Positions 32,853 to 42,528 of a stretch of 64,000 nucleotides of DNA are shown piece after piece. The notes beneath the pieces were generated by a model. The model had not been told where the DNA came from and searched no databases. It worked only from the letters and a program-made list of their open reading frames with translations. The DNA lies in NCBI GenBank assembly GCA_009377695.1, contig WHTP01000001.1, forward strand, positions 1 to 64,000, given 5' to 3'. This DNA comes from Hyphomicrobiales bacterium (GTDB lineage Bacteria; Pseudomonadota; Alphaproteobacteria; Rhizobiales; Xanthobacteraceae). The first letter of the stretch is position 1. Every line of letters begins with the position of its first letter. The translations under genes and the position numbers were made by a program.

Positions 32853-34532
32853 ATGGCAAGGGGTCCCGTTCCTGTTCAAGTCATTCGCACGAGCTCAAGC
32901 TCCGTCCGATCCGCTCTTCGCAAAGCAGTGCCGCCGCAGCAATTTCTTGCCAGGGCCAAGGCAAACGAGCTGACGCGCGAGCAGCGCGCGACCATAGTCG
33001 AACAGGCGATCATGATCCTTGAAGGACTCTACGTGAACCTTTCGCACAAGCGATCAATGTACGCCGTCGACCCGCTGCGCCGGCTCCGGCTGATGCAGCA
33101 GCGGCTACCCACGCACTTCAATACTGACCGCCTGTTTCATGAGGAGATGACGCGCATCTTCTCGTCGCTTAACGATTTGCACGCCAACTATCTTCTGCCC
33201 GCGCCATTCAAGGACGCGAGCGCCTGGCTTCCGTTCACGGTGGAATTCTGCCGCGATAATGGGCGTCCGACTTATCTTGCCACCCGGGTCTTGAAGAGCT
33301 GGTTCAAGGGTACCTCCTTCAAGGAGGGGGTCGAGATCGCATCCTGGAACGGCGTTCCGATCGCGCGCGCGGTCGAGGTGGCGGGCGATCAAAGCCCCTC
33401 TGGCGCCGGAAATCTTGCTGCGCAGCATGCATTCGGTTTGTTCAGCCTGACGGCGCGTCCACTGGTCGTCTTACCGCCACCCGATGAGGAATGGGTCAAC
33501 ATCGGATATCGGACAGACCATAACAGCAAAGAGCAGGAGATCAGGGTCTCGTGGGTGGTCTCGGAGGTTCCGGAGACGGCCAATATTCCGCCCCGCGGTA
33601 TATCAGTCGTGACATCTGGAATCCAAAAGATCCGCAAGTTCCTGTTCGCACCGGATACGACCGCGCCGTTTTGGGCCGAGGCATTTGACGATTTCGGGTA
33701 TCTGCGCATCTACACGTTCGACGTCGACGACGCCGATGAACTGGTCGATCAACTCACCGATGCGATCAGGAAGCTTCCTCAGAACGGATTGATTATCGAC
33801 GTGCGCGAAAATCCGGGCGGGCGATCGCGGGCGGCCGAACGGCTCCTGCAGGTCGTGTCGCCGATCTATCCGGAGCGCCCGATCGAGCCGGAACGGCTCT
33901 ATTTTGCGAGCACGCCCCTGACGCTGCAATTGTGCAAGCTGCAAAAGGATAATAAGGATCTCGGTCCATCCGGCGCGGCGCCATGGATCAAGTCGATTCA
34001 GCGCTCGATGCAAACGGGCGCGCCGTACTCGGCGAGCTTTCCCTATACGTCTTTCGAGGACTGCAACGTCAAGGACCGGCTGCATTATCCCGGACCGGTT
34101 ATCGTGATCACGGACGCGCTGACGCGCAGCGCCGCTGAGGTCTTCGCCGCCGGTTTCCAGGACCACGGTGGAAAGGTCTTGGGCGTTCATGAGACCACCA
34201 GTGGCGCGGGGTCAAACGCCAGGAAATACAGTCAGTTCGCCGAATATTTCAAAAAGGCACGCAAGTCTTCGTTCAGGAGATTACCGCAGGGAGCTGATTT
34301 TCTGGTTTCATTCCGTCGCTTCGAGCGGGTTGGGTTGGAGTCGGGCAATGAGATCGAAGATTTCGGCGTGATGTGCGACTACCACCACGAGACGACGCGC
34401 GCCGATCTCCTTCATCAGAATGCCGACCTCATCAGGCGTGCGATCGATATTCTCAAAGGCGAGGCGCTCGGATCGCCTCGCATCCGGAAAGGCGACATCA
34501 AGCGACGACCTGCGAAGAAGAAGCGGCGCTAA
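32853..34532 (+). CDS. S41-family peptidase-like protein
   Basis: A 559-residue protein from ATG 32853 (an earlier in-frame ATG at 32781 is less likely). No signal peptide is visible. A PDZ-like part near residues 150-180 (GTSFKEGVEIASWNGVPIAR) precedes the S41 core: FDDFGYLRIYTFDVDDADEL, GLIIDVRENPGG, VIVITDALTRSAAEVFAAGF. The nucleophile serine of SAAE is present, but where Tsp/CtpA has GKG with the general-base Lys this protein has SGAGS, as in IRBP/tricorn-like members that use other residues. The C-terminus is strongly basic (RRPAKKKRR). The substrate is unknown. Confidence 0.8.
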   Translation: MARGPVPVQVIRTSSSSVRSALRKAVPPQQFLARAKANELTREQRATIVEQAIMILEGLYVNLSHKRSMYAVDPLRRLRLMQQRLPTHFNTDRLFHEEMTRIFSSLNDLHANYLLPAPFKDASAWLPFTVEFCRDNGRPTYLATRVLKSWFKGTSFKEGVEIASWNGVPIARAVEVAGDQSPSGAGNLAAQHAFGLFSLTARPLVVLPPPDEEWVNIGYRTDHNSKEQEIRVSWVVSEVPETANIPPRGISVVTSGIQKIRKFLFAPDTTAPFWAEAFDDFGYLRIYTFDVDDADELVDQLTDAIRKLPQNGLIIDVRENPGGRSRAAERLLQVVSPIYPERPIEPERLYFASTPLTLQLCKLQKDNKDLGPSGAAPWIKSIQRSMQTGAPYSASFPYTSFEDCNVKDRLHYPGPVIVITDALTRSAAEVFAAGFQDHGGKVLGVHETTSGAGSNARKYSQFAEYFKKARKSSFRRLPQGADFLVSFRRFERVGLESGNEIEDFGVMCDYHHETTRADLLHQNADLIRRAIDILKGEALGSPRIRKGDIKRRPAKKKRR

Positions 34533-35533
34533 TCCCGCGACATGTTCATGGCCGGCGTCCGGCAAAGCACCTCGGTGCGCTGCTGGAGCGTTGGCGTGTC
34601 GGTGCAAGGGCCGGTAATGAGATCGACCGGCCATCCCATCTTCCGCAGCATCTGGGTCCCGCCCCAGGCGCCGACGGCATCCGCGGCCGCAAGCACCACC
34701 TTCGCGCGCGCTCGCCGGCGCCGCAGACGCCTGAGGAAGATCGGGACATTGGCGCCGAGCAGGTCGCCGCCGCATTCAACGAGAACGGCGTCGGCGGGGG
34801 TCGAAAGGCATGCGTCGAGCGCCTTGTCGAAAAAGTGCTTCATGCTATTCGGGTTCGACCCGTAGGTTGTGGGTAGACCGAAATCAACGCAGTCGAACAC
34901 CTGCGCGGCGCCATGGTCCTGGTAGAGCCCGATCTCGGTGATTGAAGATGTGCCGGTTGCCTTCAACACGACGACTGTGTCGTAGCGTTGCAGGAGCAGC
35001 GTTCTCAGGACGGCGATCCCCGCGGTGGTCTTGCCGACTTCGGCCGAGGTGCCGGCAATGATGTAGAGCGGCGCTTTGTGGTCGCCGGACCGCTGGCCGG
35101 CGCCTTGCACGGCGAAATCACTGAGGCTGATGACGCGGGAATCGTCGCCGGTAATCGCTCCCAGGTAACGCGCCTGAGCAACAAAGGTCTTGGACATCGG
35201 CGTGTCGGCCTCCAGGTCGCCGACCACGCCGCACTCCGCAATGACCCAATACGTGGTCCCGGGCTTGAGCCCGCCCTTCGGCGTGCCTCCGACGGCCCAA
35301 CGCGTCGACTCGCGATATCCCGTCGTTCCCAGGAAAAGGTCGCCGGGCACCAACGTCATTGCGCGGCCGAATGTATCCTCTACCACGATCGGAGAGGATT
35401 CCGCTGCCAACTTGAAAGCGCAGACTTGCCCTTCTTTGGCGCGGGCCTTCACGTAACGTAGGGCGGGAAGTCGTGGAATCCGCCTTAGCGCCGACGTCCT
35501 CTTGACGTCGGCTGGCAACGTTCCGCCCCTCAT
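34529..35533 (-). CDS. P-loop protein, DUF1611/dethiobiotin-synthetase-like
   Basis: A 334-residue protein. The first 150 residues are a beta-rich domain (SSPIVVEDTFGRAMTLVPGD). A deviant P-loop, IIAGTSAEVGKTTAGIAVLR, starts a second domain with VVVLKATGTSS, ADAVLVECGGDLLGANVPIF and a late GPCTDTP. This resembles the DUF1611 C-terminal domain and related dethiobiotin-synthetase/MobB folds that bind ATP. It overlaps the S41 gene tail to tail by 4 bp and starts 11 bp after the stop of a 41-residue lysine-rich gene, with which it probably forms an operon. Activity not known. Confidence 0.72.
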   Translation of the reverse strand: MRGGTLPADVKRTSALRRIPRLPALRYVKARAKEGQVCAFKLAAESSPIVVEDTFGRAMTLVPGDLFLGTTGYRESTRWAVGGTPKGGLKPGTTYWVIAECGVVGDLEADTPMSKTFVAQARYLGAITGDDSRVISLSDFAVQGAGQRSGDHKAPLYIIAGTSAEVGKTTAGIAVLRTLLLQRYDTVVVLKATGTSSITEIGLYQDHGAAQVFDCVDFGLPTTYGSNPNSMKHFFDKALDACLSTPADAVLVECGGDLLGANVPIFLRRLRRRRARAKVVLAAADAVGAWGGTQMLRKMGWPVDLITGPCTDTPTLQQRTEVLCRTPAMNMSRD

Positions 35534-35544
35534 CTATGGTGTCG

Positions 35545-35670
35545 CTACTTCTTGGAGCGCTTCTTCGAGCGCTTCTTGCCCGCCGACTTCTTCTTCATCT
35601 TTAACTTTTTCGCGACTTTCTTCGATCCCTTAGATCGGCGCTTTTTTCGTCCTACAACAGTGTTAGACAT
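35545..35670 (-). CDS. 41-residue lysine-rich, histone-tail-like protein
   Basis: Reading the minus strand gives MSNTVVGRKKRRSKGSKKVA, then 21 residues that are almost entirely Lys, Arg, Ser and Ala, ending SKKRSKK. GGAGA lies 6 nt before the ATG. With more than half of its residues Lys or Arg, it resembles short bacterial histone H1-like tails that bind DNA or RNA. It precedes the P-loop gene closely. The regular composition and good ribosome site argue for a real gene, but no homologue was checked. Confidence 0.6.
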   Translation of the reverse strand: MSNTVVGRKKRRSKGSKKVAKKLKMKKKSAGKKRSKKRSKK

Positions 35671-35890
35671 GTTTTCTCTCCCAACGCGAATGATTCACCA
35701 ATACACGTCAGTTTAGACAATTCGCGTCAACGAGCAAGCGGCAGCGATTGAAGAGCATCGTTGAACACGCGTCGAAGTGATTTGCACTTATCGAGTCGTT
35801 GAAGAGCATTGCCTTGAAATCGCGTGCAATTTCATCGAAAATCAACATTGATCTTCATAGAGCTCGCCGGCCGTCCAGAATGGAGGTCGC

Positions 35891-38800
35891 ATGAGATGTC
35901 CACATTGCGGAGCTGCCGTCGGCGGCGATAGGAAGTTCTGCGGCGACTGCGGAACAGCGCTGCCGTGGCCATGTAACGCGTGCGGCAGTGAGAATCCGGC
36001 GGACAAGCGATTTTGCGGCGACTGCGGCGCGGCGCGCGGCGCCGTAAGCGATGCGCCAGCCGTCCCGGCGGCGGCGTCAATGCCCGAACGCCGGCTCATG
36101 ACCGTGATGTTCATCGATCTTGTCGGGTCGACGGCACTGGGCGAGCGGCTCGATCCGGAAGATCTCCGGAAGGTCATTACCGACTTCCATGACCTGACCA
36201 GCGGCCTGATCACGTCTTTCAACGGCTTTGTCGCCCGCTATATGGGTGACGGGGCGCTGGTTTATTTTGGCTATCCGCAAGCCCATGAAACCGATGCCGA
36301 GCGGGCGGTCCGGGCGGGCCTGGCCATCGTCGACGCCGTCTCGCGCCTCAATACGCTCGCCGGTCCGCCTGGTACGCTCAGTGTCCGCGTCGGTATCGAC
36401 AGCGGCCTTGTGGTCGTCGGCGATCAGATCGGTTTCGGGTCGTCGCGCGAGGCTGCCGTTGTAGGAGATGTGCCCAACCTGGCGGCGCGATTGCAGACTG
36501 CGGCGGACCCGGGAGCGGTCGTCATTTCGGAGGCGACGCGGCTCCTGGTCGGCAACCTGTTCGAATACCGTGCGGTGGAATTGCACAACCTGAAAGGACG
36601 CCGCGACGTCGAGCGCGCACGGGTGGTGCTGCGAGAAAGCGCGATCGAAAGCCGCTACGAAGCCTTGCGCAGCGGACATCTGCCGCTGGTCGGCCGCATC
36701 GAAGAGCTGGATTTGCTCCTGCGCCGATGGGATCAGGCCAAGGCCGGTGAGGGACGCGTAATCCTGCTGTCAGGCGAAGCCGGCATCGGCAAGTCCCGTT
36801 TGATCGCCGCGCTCGAGCAGCGCGTTGGCACGCTCGCGGGTCCGCCGCTGCATTACATTTGCTCACCCCATCATCTCGATACGCCGCTGTATCCGGTCAT
36901 CCGCCAAATCGAGCGCAGCGCCGGTTTCCAACGCGGGGAGCCGCCCCCCTCAAAATGGACCAAGCTTGCAAACTCATTTGCCGGCGCATCCCCGGAGGAC
37001 CAAGCCGTTCTGGCGGATTTGCTGTCTGTCCCGTGTCCCGCTTCGGACGGCCTCAAAGACGTTCCGCCCCAGCGCCGCAAGGCAATGACGTTCGCGGCGA
37101 TCATCCGCCACATCGACGACGTGGCGGCGCAGTTGCCGCTCCTGTGCCTCCTTGAGGATATGCATTGGGCAGACCCGACGACGGCCGAGCTGATCGATCT
37201 CCTGATCGAGTCGATCAAGCAGTTGCCGGTGCTTCTTGTCGTGACCGCGCGCCCCGAAATCCGTCCGGCATGGGCGGCGCGGCCGCATGTAACAGTCCAG
37301 CCTCTCAGCGGTCTCGACAACCGGCATGCCGCGGCGCTCATCAAGCAGGTGGCCGGCGGCCGCGACCTGCCGTCCGATGTCATCGATCGCATCATCGCCC
37401 ATGCCGACTGCGTGCCGCTCTTCATCGAAGAGCTGACGAATACCGTACTTCAGAAGAAGAGAGCCGATCCCGGTAACAATACCGAACCATCATCTCCCCA
37501 GAGCTTGCTGTCCGCGGACATGGTCCCGCGATCGCTGCATTCCTCTCTCATGGCGCGGCTCGATCAACTGCCCACCGGCAAGGAGGTTGCGCAGATCGGC
37601 GCGGTGATCGGCCGGGAATTTTCCTTCGAGATGATGCAGGCGCTCACGCGGCTGCCGGCCCGGCGGCTGGAGCTTGCGCTTGCCGAACTTCTTCAAGCCG
37701 GCATCATTGTTTCGTACGGCACGTCGCCGTCCGCCACCTACACGTTCAAGCATGCGCTCGTGCAGGACGCCGCCTATGCCTCGTTACTACGAGAACGTCG
37801 CCGTGCGATCCACTTGCGTATCGCAGAAGAGCTCGAACAGGACCAGGCCGAGGAACCCGCCGAGCCGCATCTGATCGCATGGCATTTTGCCGAGGCCGGG
37901 GCAGCCGACAAATCCATTCACTACTATCGGCAGGCTGCGATCCGCGCGACCGGCCGCTCGGCCCTGGCAGAGATGGTCAGCCATCTTCGTAACGCTCTCG
38001 CGCAGATTGCGCAGCTTCCGGAATCTCCAGACCGATACCGCCAAGAGCTAAACCTTCAACTGAAACTTGGGAGCGCCTTGATCGATCACCGGGGTTCCGG
38101 AAGCGAAGAGGTGCGGGCGACGTTCGAACGCGCACGCGAGCTTTGCCTGGCACTTGACGAAGTGAATCTGCTGCCGCGGGTTTATGACGGCCTCGTCTTG
38201 AACTATCACTTCACCCATTCAGAGCCGCAAAAGATCGTCCGGTATACCGGTGAGATCATTAATGTCTGCGAACGGACCAACGACGCGCAGGCATTGCTCA
38301 TGGCGCGACGGGCGGGCGCCCTCGCCAACCTGCTGTTGGGCCGTTTCGAGGCGGCGCGCGAGGATATGCAGCGCATCGTCGACATGTACCAACTCGACCG
38401 CGATGGCCCGCATGCCGGGATGAGCACGCGCGATCCCAAGGTTTCGACCTGCACGCTGCTTGGAATTTGTCTCACGATTCTCGGTTTCCCCGATACCGGC
38501 GCGGCGGCAAGCCTTGCCGGCGTTGACCATGCGAAGACACTGAATCATCCTATCAGCCTCAATCTCGGGCTGCGGCGCGCCTGCGTCCAGGGTATGCTGC
38601 TCAGGGATTCAGGCAGGGTGCTGACGCTTTCGCAGGAGCTTGCTACGCTGCGTGAGGCCTACGAGACGTACAAGGGAAGCTGGGAGGGCACGCTCTTCCA
38701 CGACTGGGCGCAAAACCACGAGCGGCCCGTGGCTGCCCACCTCGAAGGCATGCTCGCCCTGCTGCGTCGGCTCGACGGCACCAAGAACTGGGCCTTGTTG

Positions 38801-39187
38801 CCGTTCTACATGACCTGCGCGGCCGAACTGAAAGGACTCTCCGGCGACGCCGCCTCTGCCACTGCGTTGCTGCAACGGGCTTCCGAACTCTCCAGCGCCA
38901 CCGGCAGTCAATGGTGCGATGCCGAGATCTTGCGACTCAAGGGTTGCTTCACGCCCGATCGAGATGAAGCATCCCGGTTGTTTCGCGCCAGCCTGAAGAC
39001 GGCGCGGGAGCAGGGCGCCAGGCTTTGGGAGTTGCGTACGGCGGTCAATCTCGCCGAATTGCTGCGTGATCAGGGAGATTGCGCCGGCGCGCGGGATGTC
39101 CTGAAGCCGAGCTATGATTGGTTCATCGAGGGATGGAGCACGGAGGATCTGACCACTGCCCGAAGCTTGCTTAAGGAGCTCGAATAG
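35891..39187 (+). CDS. Zinc-ribbon/class III cyclase/AAA-ATPase/TPR signalling protein
   Basis: A 1098-residue protein. Two zinc ribbons open it (CPHCG...CGDCG and CNACG...CGDCG, residues 3-46). A class III nucleotide cyclase domain covers about 65-235, with FIDLVGSTALGERLDP and VARYMGDGALVYFGYPQAHE, keeping both metal-binding aspartates. An AAA/STAND-type ATPase follows from residue 260 (Walker A LLSGEAGIGKSRL; Walker B LCLLEDMHWAD), then helical TPR-like repeats to the end. Such fusions are common, poorly characterised signal integrators in rhizobia and relatives. No membrane segment. It stands alone between a 220-bp gap and a 43-residue gene. Confidence 0.88.
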   Translation: MRCPHCGAAVGGDRKFCGDCGTALPWPCNACGSENPADKRFCGDCGAARGAVSDAPAVPAAASMPERRLMTVMFIDLVGSTALGERLDPEDLRKVITDFHDLTSGLITSFNGFVARYMGDGALVYFGYPQAHETDAERAVRAGLAIVDAVSRLNTLAGPPGTLSVRVGIDSGLVVVGDQIGFGSSREAAVVGDVPNLAARLQTAADPGAVVISEATRLLVGNLFEYRAVELHNLKGRRDVERARVVLRESAIESRYEALRSGHLPLVGRIEELDLLLRRWDQAKAGEGRVILLSGEAGIGKSRLIAALEQRVGTLAGPPLHYICSPHHLDTPLYPVIRQIERSAGFQRGEPPPSKWTKLANSFAGASPEDQAVLADLLSVPCPASDGLKDVPPQRRKAMTFAAIIRHIDDVAAQLPLLCLLEDMHWADPTTAELIDLLIESIKQLPVLLVVTARPEIRPAWAARPHVTVQPLSGLDNRHAAALIKQVAGGRDLPSDVIDRIIAHADCVPLFIEELTNTVLQKKRADPGNNTEPSSPQSLLSADMVPRSLHSSLMARLDQLPTGKEVAQIGAVIGREFSFEMMQALTRLPARRLELALAELLQAGIIVSYGTSPSATYTFKHALVQDAAYASLLRERRRAIHLRIAEELEQDQAEEPAEPHLIAWHFAEAGAADKSIHYYRQAAIRATGRSALAEMVSHLRNALAQIAQLPESPDRYRQELNLQLKLGSALIDHRGSGSEEVRATFERARELCLALDEVNLLPRVYDGLVLNYHFTHSEPQKIVRYTGEIINVCERTNDAQALLMARRAGALANLLLGRFEAAREDMQRIVDMYQLDRDGPHAGMSTRDPKVSTCTLLGICLTILGFPDTGAAASLAGVDHAKTLNHPISLNLGLRRACVQGMLLRDSGRVLTLSQELATLREAYETYKGSWEGTLFHDWAQNHERPVAAHLEGMLALLRRLDGTKNWALLPFYMTCAAELKGLSGDAASATALLQRASELSSATGSQWCDAEILRLKGCFTPDRDEASRLFRASLKTAREQGARLWELRTAVNLAELLRDQGDCAGARDVLKPSYDWFIEGWSTEDLTTARSLLKELE

Positions 39188-39205
39188 CTCGCACACCAGC
39201 GACGG

Positions 39206-39337
39206 CTATTTCTTGTCTTCGTGCCGAACCGGATCCCTTCCACGGGAACCATCGTCCTCGTGCCGGACGAAGACGATTGCCAGGACATAGCCAACAGCGA
39301 GCACCGCGAATGCCAGCGCGCCGAGAAGCTCGTACAT
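39206..39337 (-). CDS. 43-residue single-helix membrane protein
   Basis: The minus strand encodes MYELLGALAFAVLAVGYVLA, followed by IVFVRHEDDG and a short polar tail ending HEDKK. GAGG sits 5 nt before the ATG. One membrane helix near residues 4-24 with a charged cytoplasmic tail is the shape of many small regulatory membrane proteins. It converges with the cyclase gene, 18 bp away. The hydrophobic-then-charged pattern makes chance unlikely, but no relative was checked. Confidence 0.55.
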   Translation of the reverse strand: MYELLGALAFAVLAVGYVLAIVFVRHEDDGSRGRDPVRHEDKK

Positions 39338-39501
39338 GGTCGCCTCATTTGATTGATCACCGGGTGCGCACACCTTGTTCGAGACGACGCCTGCGGTAAA
39401 TCATCCGCATGGACCAGCGGCCGCGGGTTGGCGGCGCTGGCTGCGCCGCAACTTCGCGCATCCGGGTGGTTGGTGATGGGCAGGACGAAAGTATCGGGAC
39501 G

Positions 39502-42333
39502 TTACCCCGCCGGTGCGCGGCGCGTCGGCTTGGCAGCCCGGCGCTGGAATTTTGTCTCGCGGCTGATGCGCCTGTCGGACTGCGCGACGGTGTCGGCAAG
39601 CGGATGGTCGCGCAGATAGGCTTCGAATTCTCCGGCCGGCAGCGGCTTCGAATAGAGGTAACCCTGCGCCTCTTCGCACCTCTGGTTGAGCAGGAACGCG
39701 GCCTGCGCCGTCGTCTCCACGCCCTCCGCGATCACCTCGAGGCCGAGATTGTGCGCCATGGCGATCAATGAGCGCACGATCGCGGCGTCGCTGGCGTCGT
39801 CGGTGATCTTGATGATGAAACTGCGGTCGATCTTGATCCGCGACAGCGGAAAGCGCGTCAGATAGCTGAGCGACGCGTAGCCGGTGCCGAAATCGTCGAA
39901 TGCGAGCTTGATACCGCGATCGTGGATCTTCTGCAGCACCGCGGCGTCCCCGAAGTCGAGCGCGACGTTCTCGGTGATCTCCAGCTCAAGGACCTCGGCG
40001 GGCAGGCCAGTCGCTTGCAGCGCCTCGTTGAGATCGTGCAGCAGCGTATCGTCGCTCAACTGGCTTGGGAACAGGTTGATTGCGATCCGGTTGATATGCA
40101 GGCCTTCCGCGCGCCACTGTGCCGCCTTGGCGCATGCGCAGTTGATGATCCAGCGGCTCACTTCCGGCGCGATCGCGCTCGCAGCCAGCGTGTCGATGAA
40201 CGTGGCCGGTGCGAGAATGCCGGCCACCGGATGCCGCCACCGCAGCAGCGCTTCGGCGCCGATCACGGCCCCATCTGCCAGACGGACCTGCGGCTGGAAA
40301 TACAGCTCCAGCTCGTTCTCCGAATAGGCGCGGCGGAGTTCGAGGTCCAAGCTTCGACGCGCCTGCGCCTGCGCGCGCAGCACCGGCAGGAAGAATCGAT
40401 AGGCACGCCGGCCGGCCGCTTTCGCCTGGTAGAGTGCGAGGTCGGCATTGGCGATCAGCTCGTCGACGCTCCTGCCGTCGTTGGGGGCAATCGCGATGCC
40501 GCCACTGCCGCCGACATGCAGGACGTGATCCCCGATCTTGAACGGCTCGGCGAGGCGCTTGAGCATCGTCTCGGCGACCTCGCCCACGACGAGCGGATTG
40601 CCGCATCCAGGCATGATCACAATGAACTCATCGCCGCCGAGACGGCAGACTTGGCCGTGGTTACCCACGACGTCTACCAGCCGCTGGCCGACCTCGATCA
40701 GGAGCTGGTCTCCGGTCGAATGGCCAAGCGTATCGTTGACGTCCTTGAAGCCGTCGAGATCGAACAGCGCAATAGCCGTCGGGCCGCCATTCCCGCTCAG
40801 CAGGCGCCCCAGCTCCTTTTGCAGGCTGAGACGGTTGGGAAGCCCGGTGAGCTGGTCATAATGCGCGACGCGCTTGAGTTGCTCCTCTGCGCGCACGCGA
40901 TCGGTGACGTCTTCGTAGGCGCGCGCGACGCCGCGCACGGTGCCGTCGGCGTTGTACATGGCCGCTGCGGCGGCACGTACGTCGACCGTCTTGCCGTCCT
41001 TACGCCGCCGCTTGACATGTACGTCGCGCACGAGCTCGCCGTTCAACGCACGCTTGATCAATCCGACCTGTTCCGGGCCCGCTGGAGGCGGCATTTGACG
41101 CGCGTGTTGACCGATGACTTCCTCCGCGGTGTAGCCGAAGATGCGCTCGGCGGCGCGATTCCACAGGAAAATGCGCCGGTCCGGATCCGAGCAGACGATC
41201 GCCACAGGCGACGAGTCGATCACTGCCGACAACGTCTCCTTGGCCTGCTTCAGGTCGTCGGCGGCGCGGCCGGCGTCGTCCTCGCGTTGCTGGAGCGCGG
41301 TCGCCATCTGATTGAACGAGGCGGCCAGCAGACCGATCTCGCCTCTGGCCTGGACGCGCGTGCGATGACTCAAGTTGCCGGCGGCGAGAGCGGATGCATC
41401 CTGGCCGAGCTGCCGCAGCGGCCGGACGATCTTGCGCGATAGCATCCAGGCAATGCCGAACGCCAGCAAGAGCGCGACGAGGGTGAAGAGCAGTCCGACG
41501 CCCAGGCGCCACATCACCGAGGCCAATGCGACATCCGCCGGCAGGCCGACGGAAACCATCCATGGTGCGTGCTCAGCCCGCGCCGAGCCGGTGATGCGCT
41601 CGATACCATCGGACCAGCGGATCGCTTCACTGATGTTGCGGGCGGCGAAGTGGCGGGCGACGTTGGGAGAGTTGCTGAGATCGCGGCCGATCCAACTCGG
41701 ACCATCCGAGCTGTGCGCGACGACGGTCTGGTGTTCGTCAACGACCTGGACCACGGTCCCTCGGGGGAGGTGCGTGGTGGTCAGAGCGTCCTGGAGACGT
41801 TCGAGCCGCGTGCCGGCCACAAGCACGGCGCGCAACCGGCCTTCGGCGTCGGCAACCGGACGCGCGAGAGCGACGATCCATTCATTGCTCGTGGGCGAAC
41901 GAATAACTCTGCCGAGTGCAGTGTCGTGTCCGGCAAGGATGTGACGGAAGTAGTCGCGGTTGCTGACGGAGAAACGCCCGTTCACGCTCGACGACCCGAT
42001 GTTATCGCCGTCAAGCGTGAACAGCAGGAGATGGGCGAATTGCGGGGGCAGCTCGGACCTAATCCGGCGGAGCATGCGATCGTTGGCATCGACATGCTGG
42101 GGATCCGACGACACCGCTACGCTCAGGCCGGATAGGAGGTTCTTGAGATCGCCGATGTGGTCGTCGACTTGGGCCGCGATCAGCCGCGCTTCAGCGGAAG
42201 CGCGCTGGAACGCGACCTTCTGATCGGTGCGCCATTGATTCCACAGTCCCATCCCGATCAGCGCAGTGAATGGAATGACGCTGGCGACGACCAGTCCGAT
42301 AAGTCGAGATCGAATGCTGCGGAGCAGCATCAT
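39502..42333 (-). CDS. Cache-HAMP-PAS-GGDEF-EAL c-di-GMP signalling protein
   Basis: A 943-residue inner-membrane protein. Helix 1 is at residues 10-30, a periplasmic Cache-type sensor at 35-270 (NRDYFRHILAGHDTALGRVI), helix 2 at 277-300, then HAMP and PAS (IFLWNRAAERIFGYTAEEVI). The GGDEF domain keeps the motif in RLGGDEFIVIM; I see no RxxD inhibitory site before it. The EAL domain has EALLRW, FDDFGTGYASLSYL, KIDRSFI and AEGVETTAQ, all intact. Synthase and phosphodiesterase could both be active. The C-terminal tail is basic (RRAAKPTRRAPAG). Confidence 0.92.
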   Translation of the reverse strand: MMLLRSIRSRLIGLVVASVIPFTALIGMGLWNQWRTDQKVAFQRASAEARLIAAQVDDHIGDLKNLLSGLSVAVSSDPQHVDANDRMLRRIRSELPPQFAHLLLFTLDGDNIGSSSVNGRFSVSNRDYFRHILAGHDTALGRVIRSPTSNEWIVALARPVADAEGRLRAVLVAGTRLERLQDALTTTHLPRGTVVQVVDEHQTVVAHSSDGPSWIGRDLSNSPNVARHFAARNISEAIRWSDGIERITGSARAEHAPWMVSVGLPADVALASVMWRLGVGLLFTLVALLLAFGIAWMLSRKIVRPLRQLGQDASALAAGNLSHRTRVQARGEIGLLAASFNQMATALQQREDDAGRAADDLKQAKETLSAVIDSSPVAIVCSDPDRRIFLWNRAAERIFGYTAEEVIGQHARQMPPPAGPEQVGLIKRALNGELVRDVHVKRRRKDGKTVDVRAAAAAMYNADGTVRGVARAYEDVTDRVRAEEQLKRVAHYDQLTGLPNRLSLQKELGRLLSGNGGPTAIALFDLDGFKDVNDTLGHSTGDQLLIEVGQRLVDVVGNHGQVCRLGGDEFIVIMPGCGNPLVVGEVAETMLKRLAEPFKIGDHVLHVGGSGGIAIAPNDGRSVDELIANADLALYQAKAAGRRAYRFFLPVLRAQAQARRSLDLELRRAYSENELELYFQPQVRLADGAVIGAEALLRWRHPVAGILAPATFIDTLAASAIAPEVSRWIINCACAKAAQWRAEGLHINRIAINLFPSQLSDDTLLHDLNEALQATGLPAEVLELEITENVALDFGDAAVLQKIHDRGIKLAFDDFGTGYASLSYLTRFPLSRIKIDRSFIIKITDDASDAAIVRSLIAMAHNLGLEVIAEGVETTAQAAFLLNQRCEEAQGYLYSKPLPAGEFEAYLRDHPLADTVAQSDRRISRETKFQRRAAKPTRRAPAG

Positions 42334-42528
42334 GAGCCCCTATCTGTCCTGCTCAGGGAAACTACACTGACGTGATTTCGAGCCGGTTCAAGCGGTTGGG
42401 TCTAGACCTGGATTCTCGTCGTAGGTTTAATCCGGAATTAAGAAATCGGGCGTGAGCCCGGCGTTTCTATGGGAGATAACGCGCGGCCAGTGCAGACCCG
42501 GCGGCCGCGATCACCGTAAGGAGAATGG

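Noticed and set aside
39922-41442. 506-codon plus-strand frame
   Set aside because: Lies opposite the GGDEF/EAL gene, whose motifs are intact; low-complexity Ala/Gln/Arg mix.
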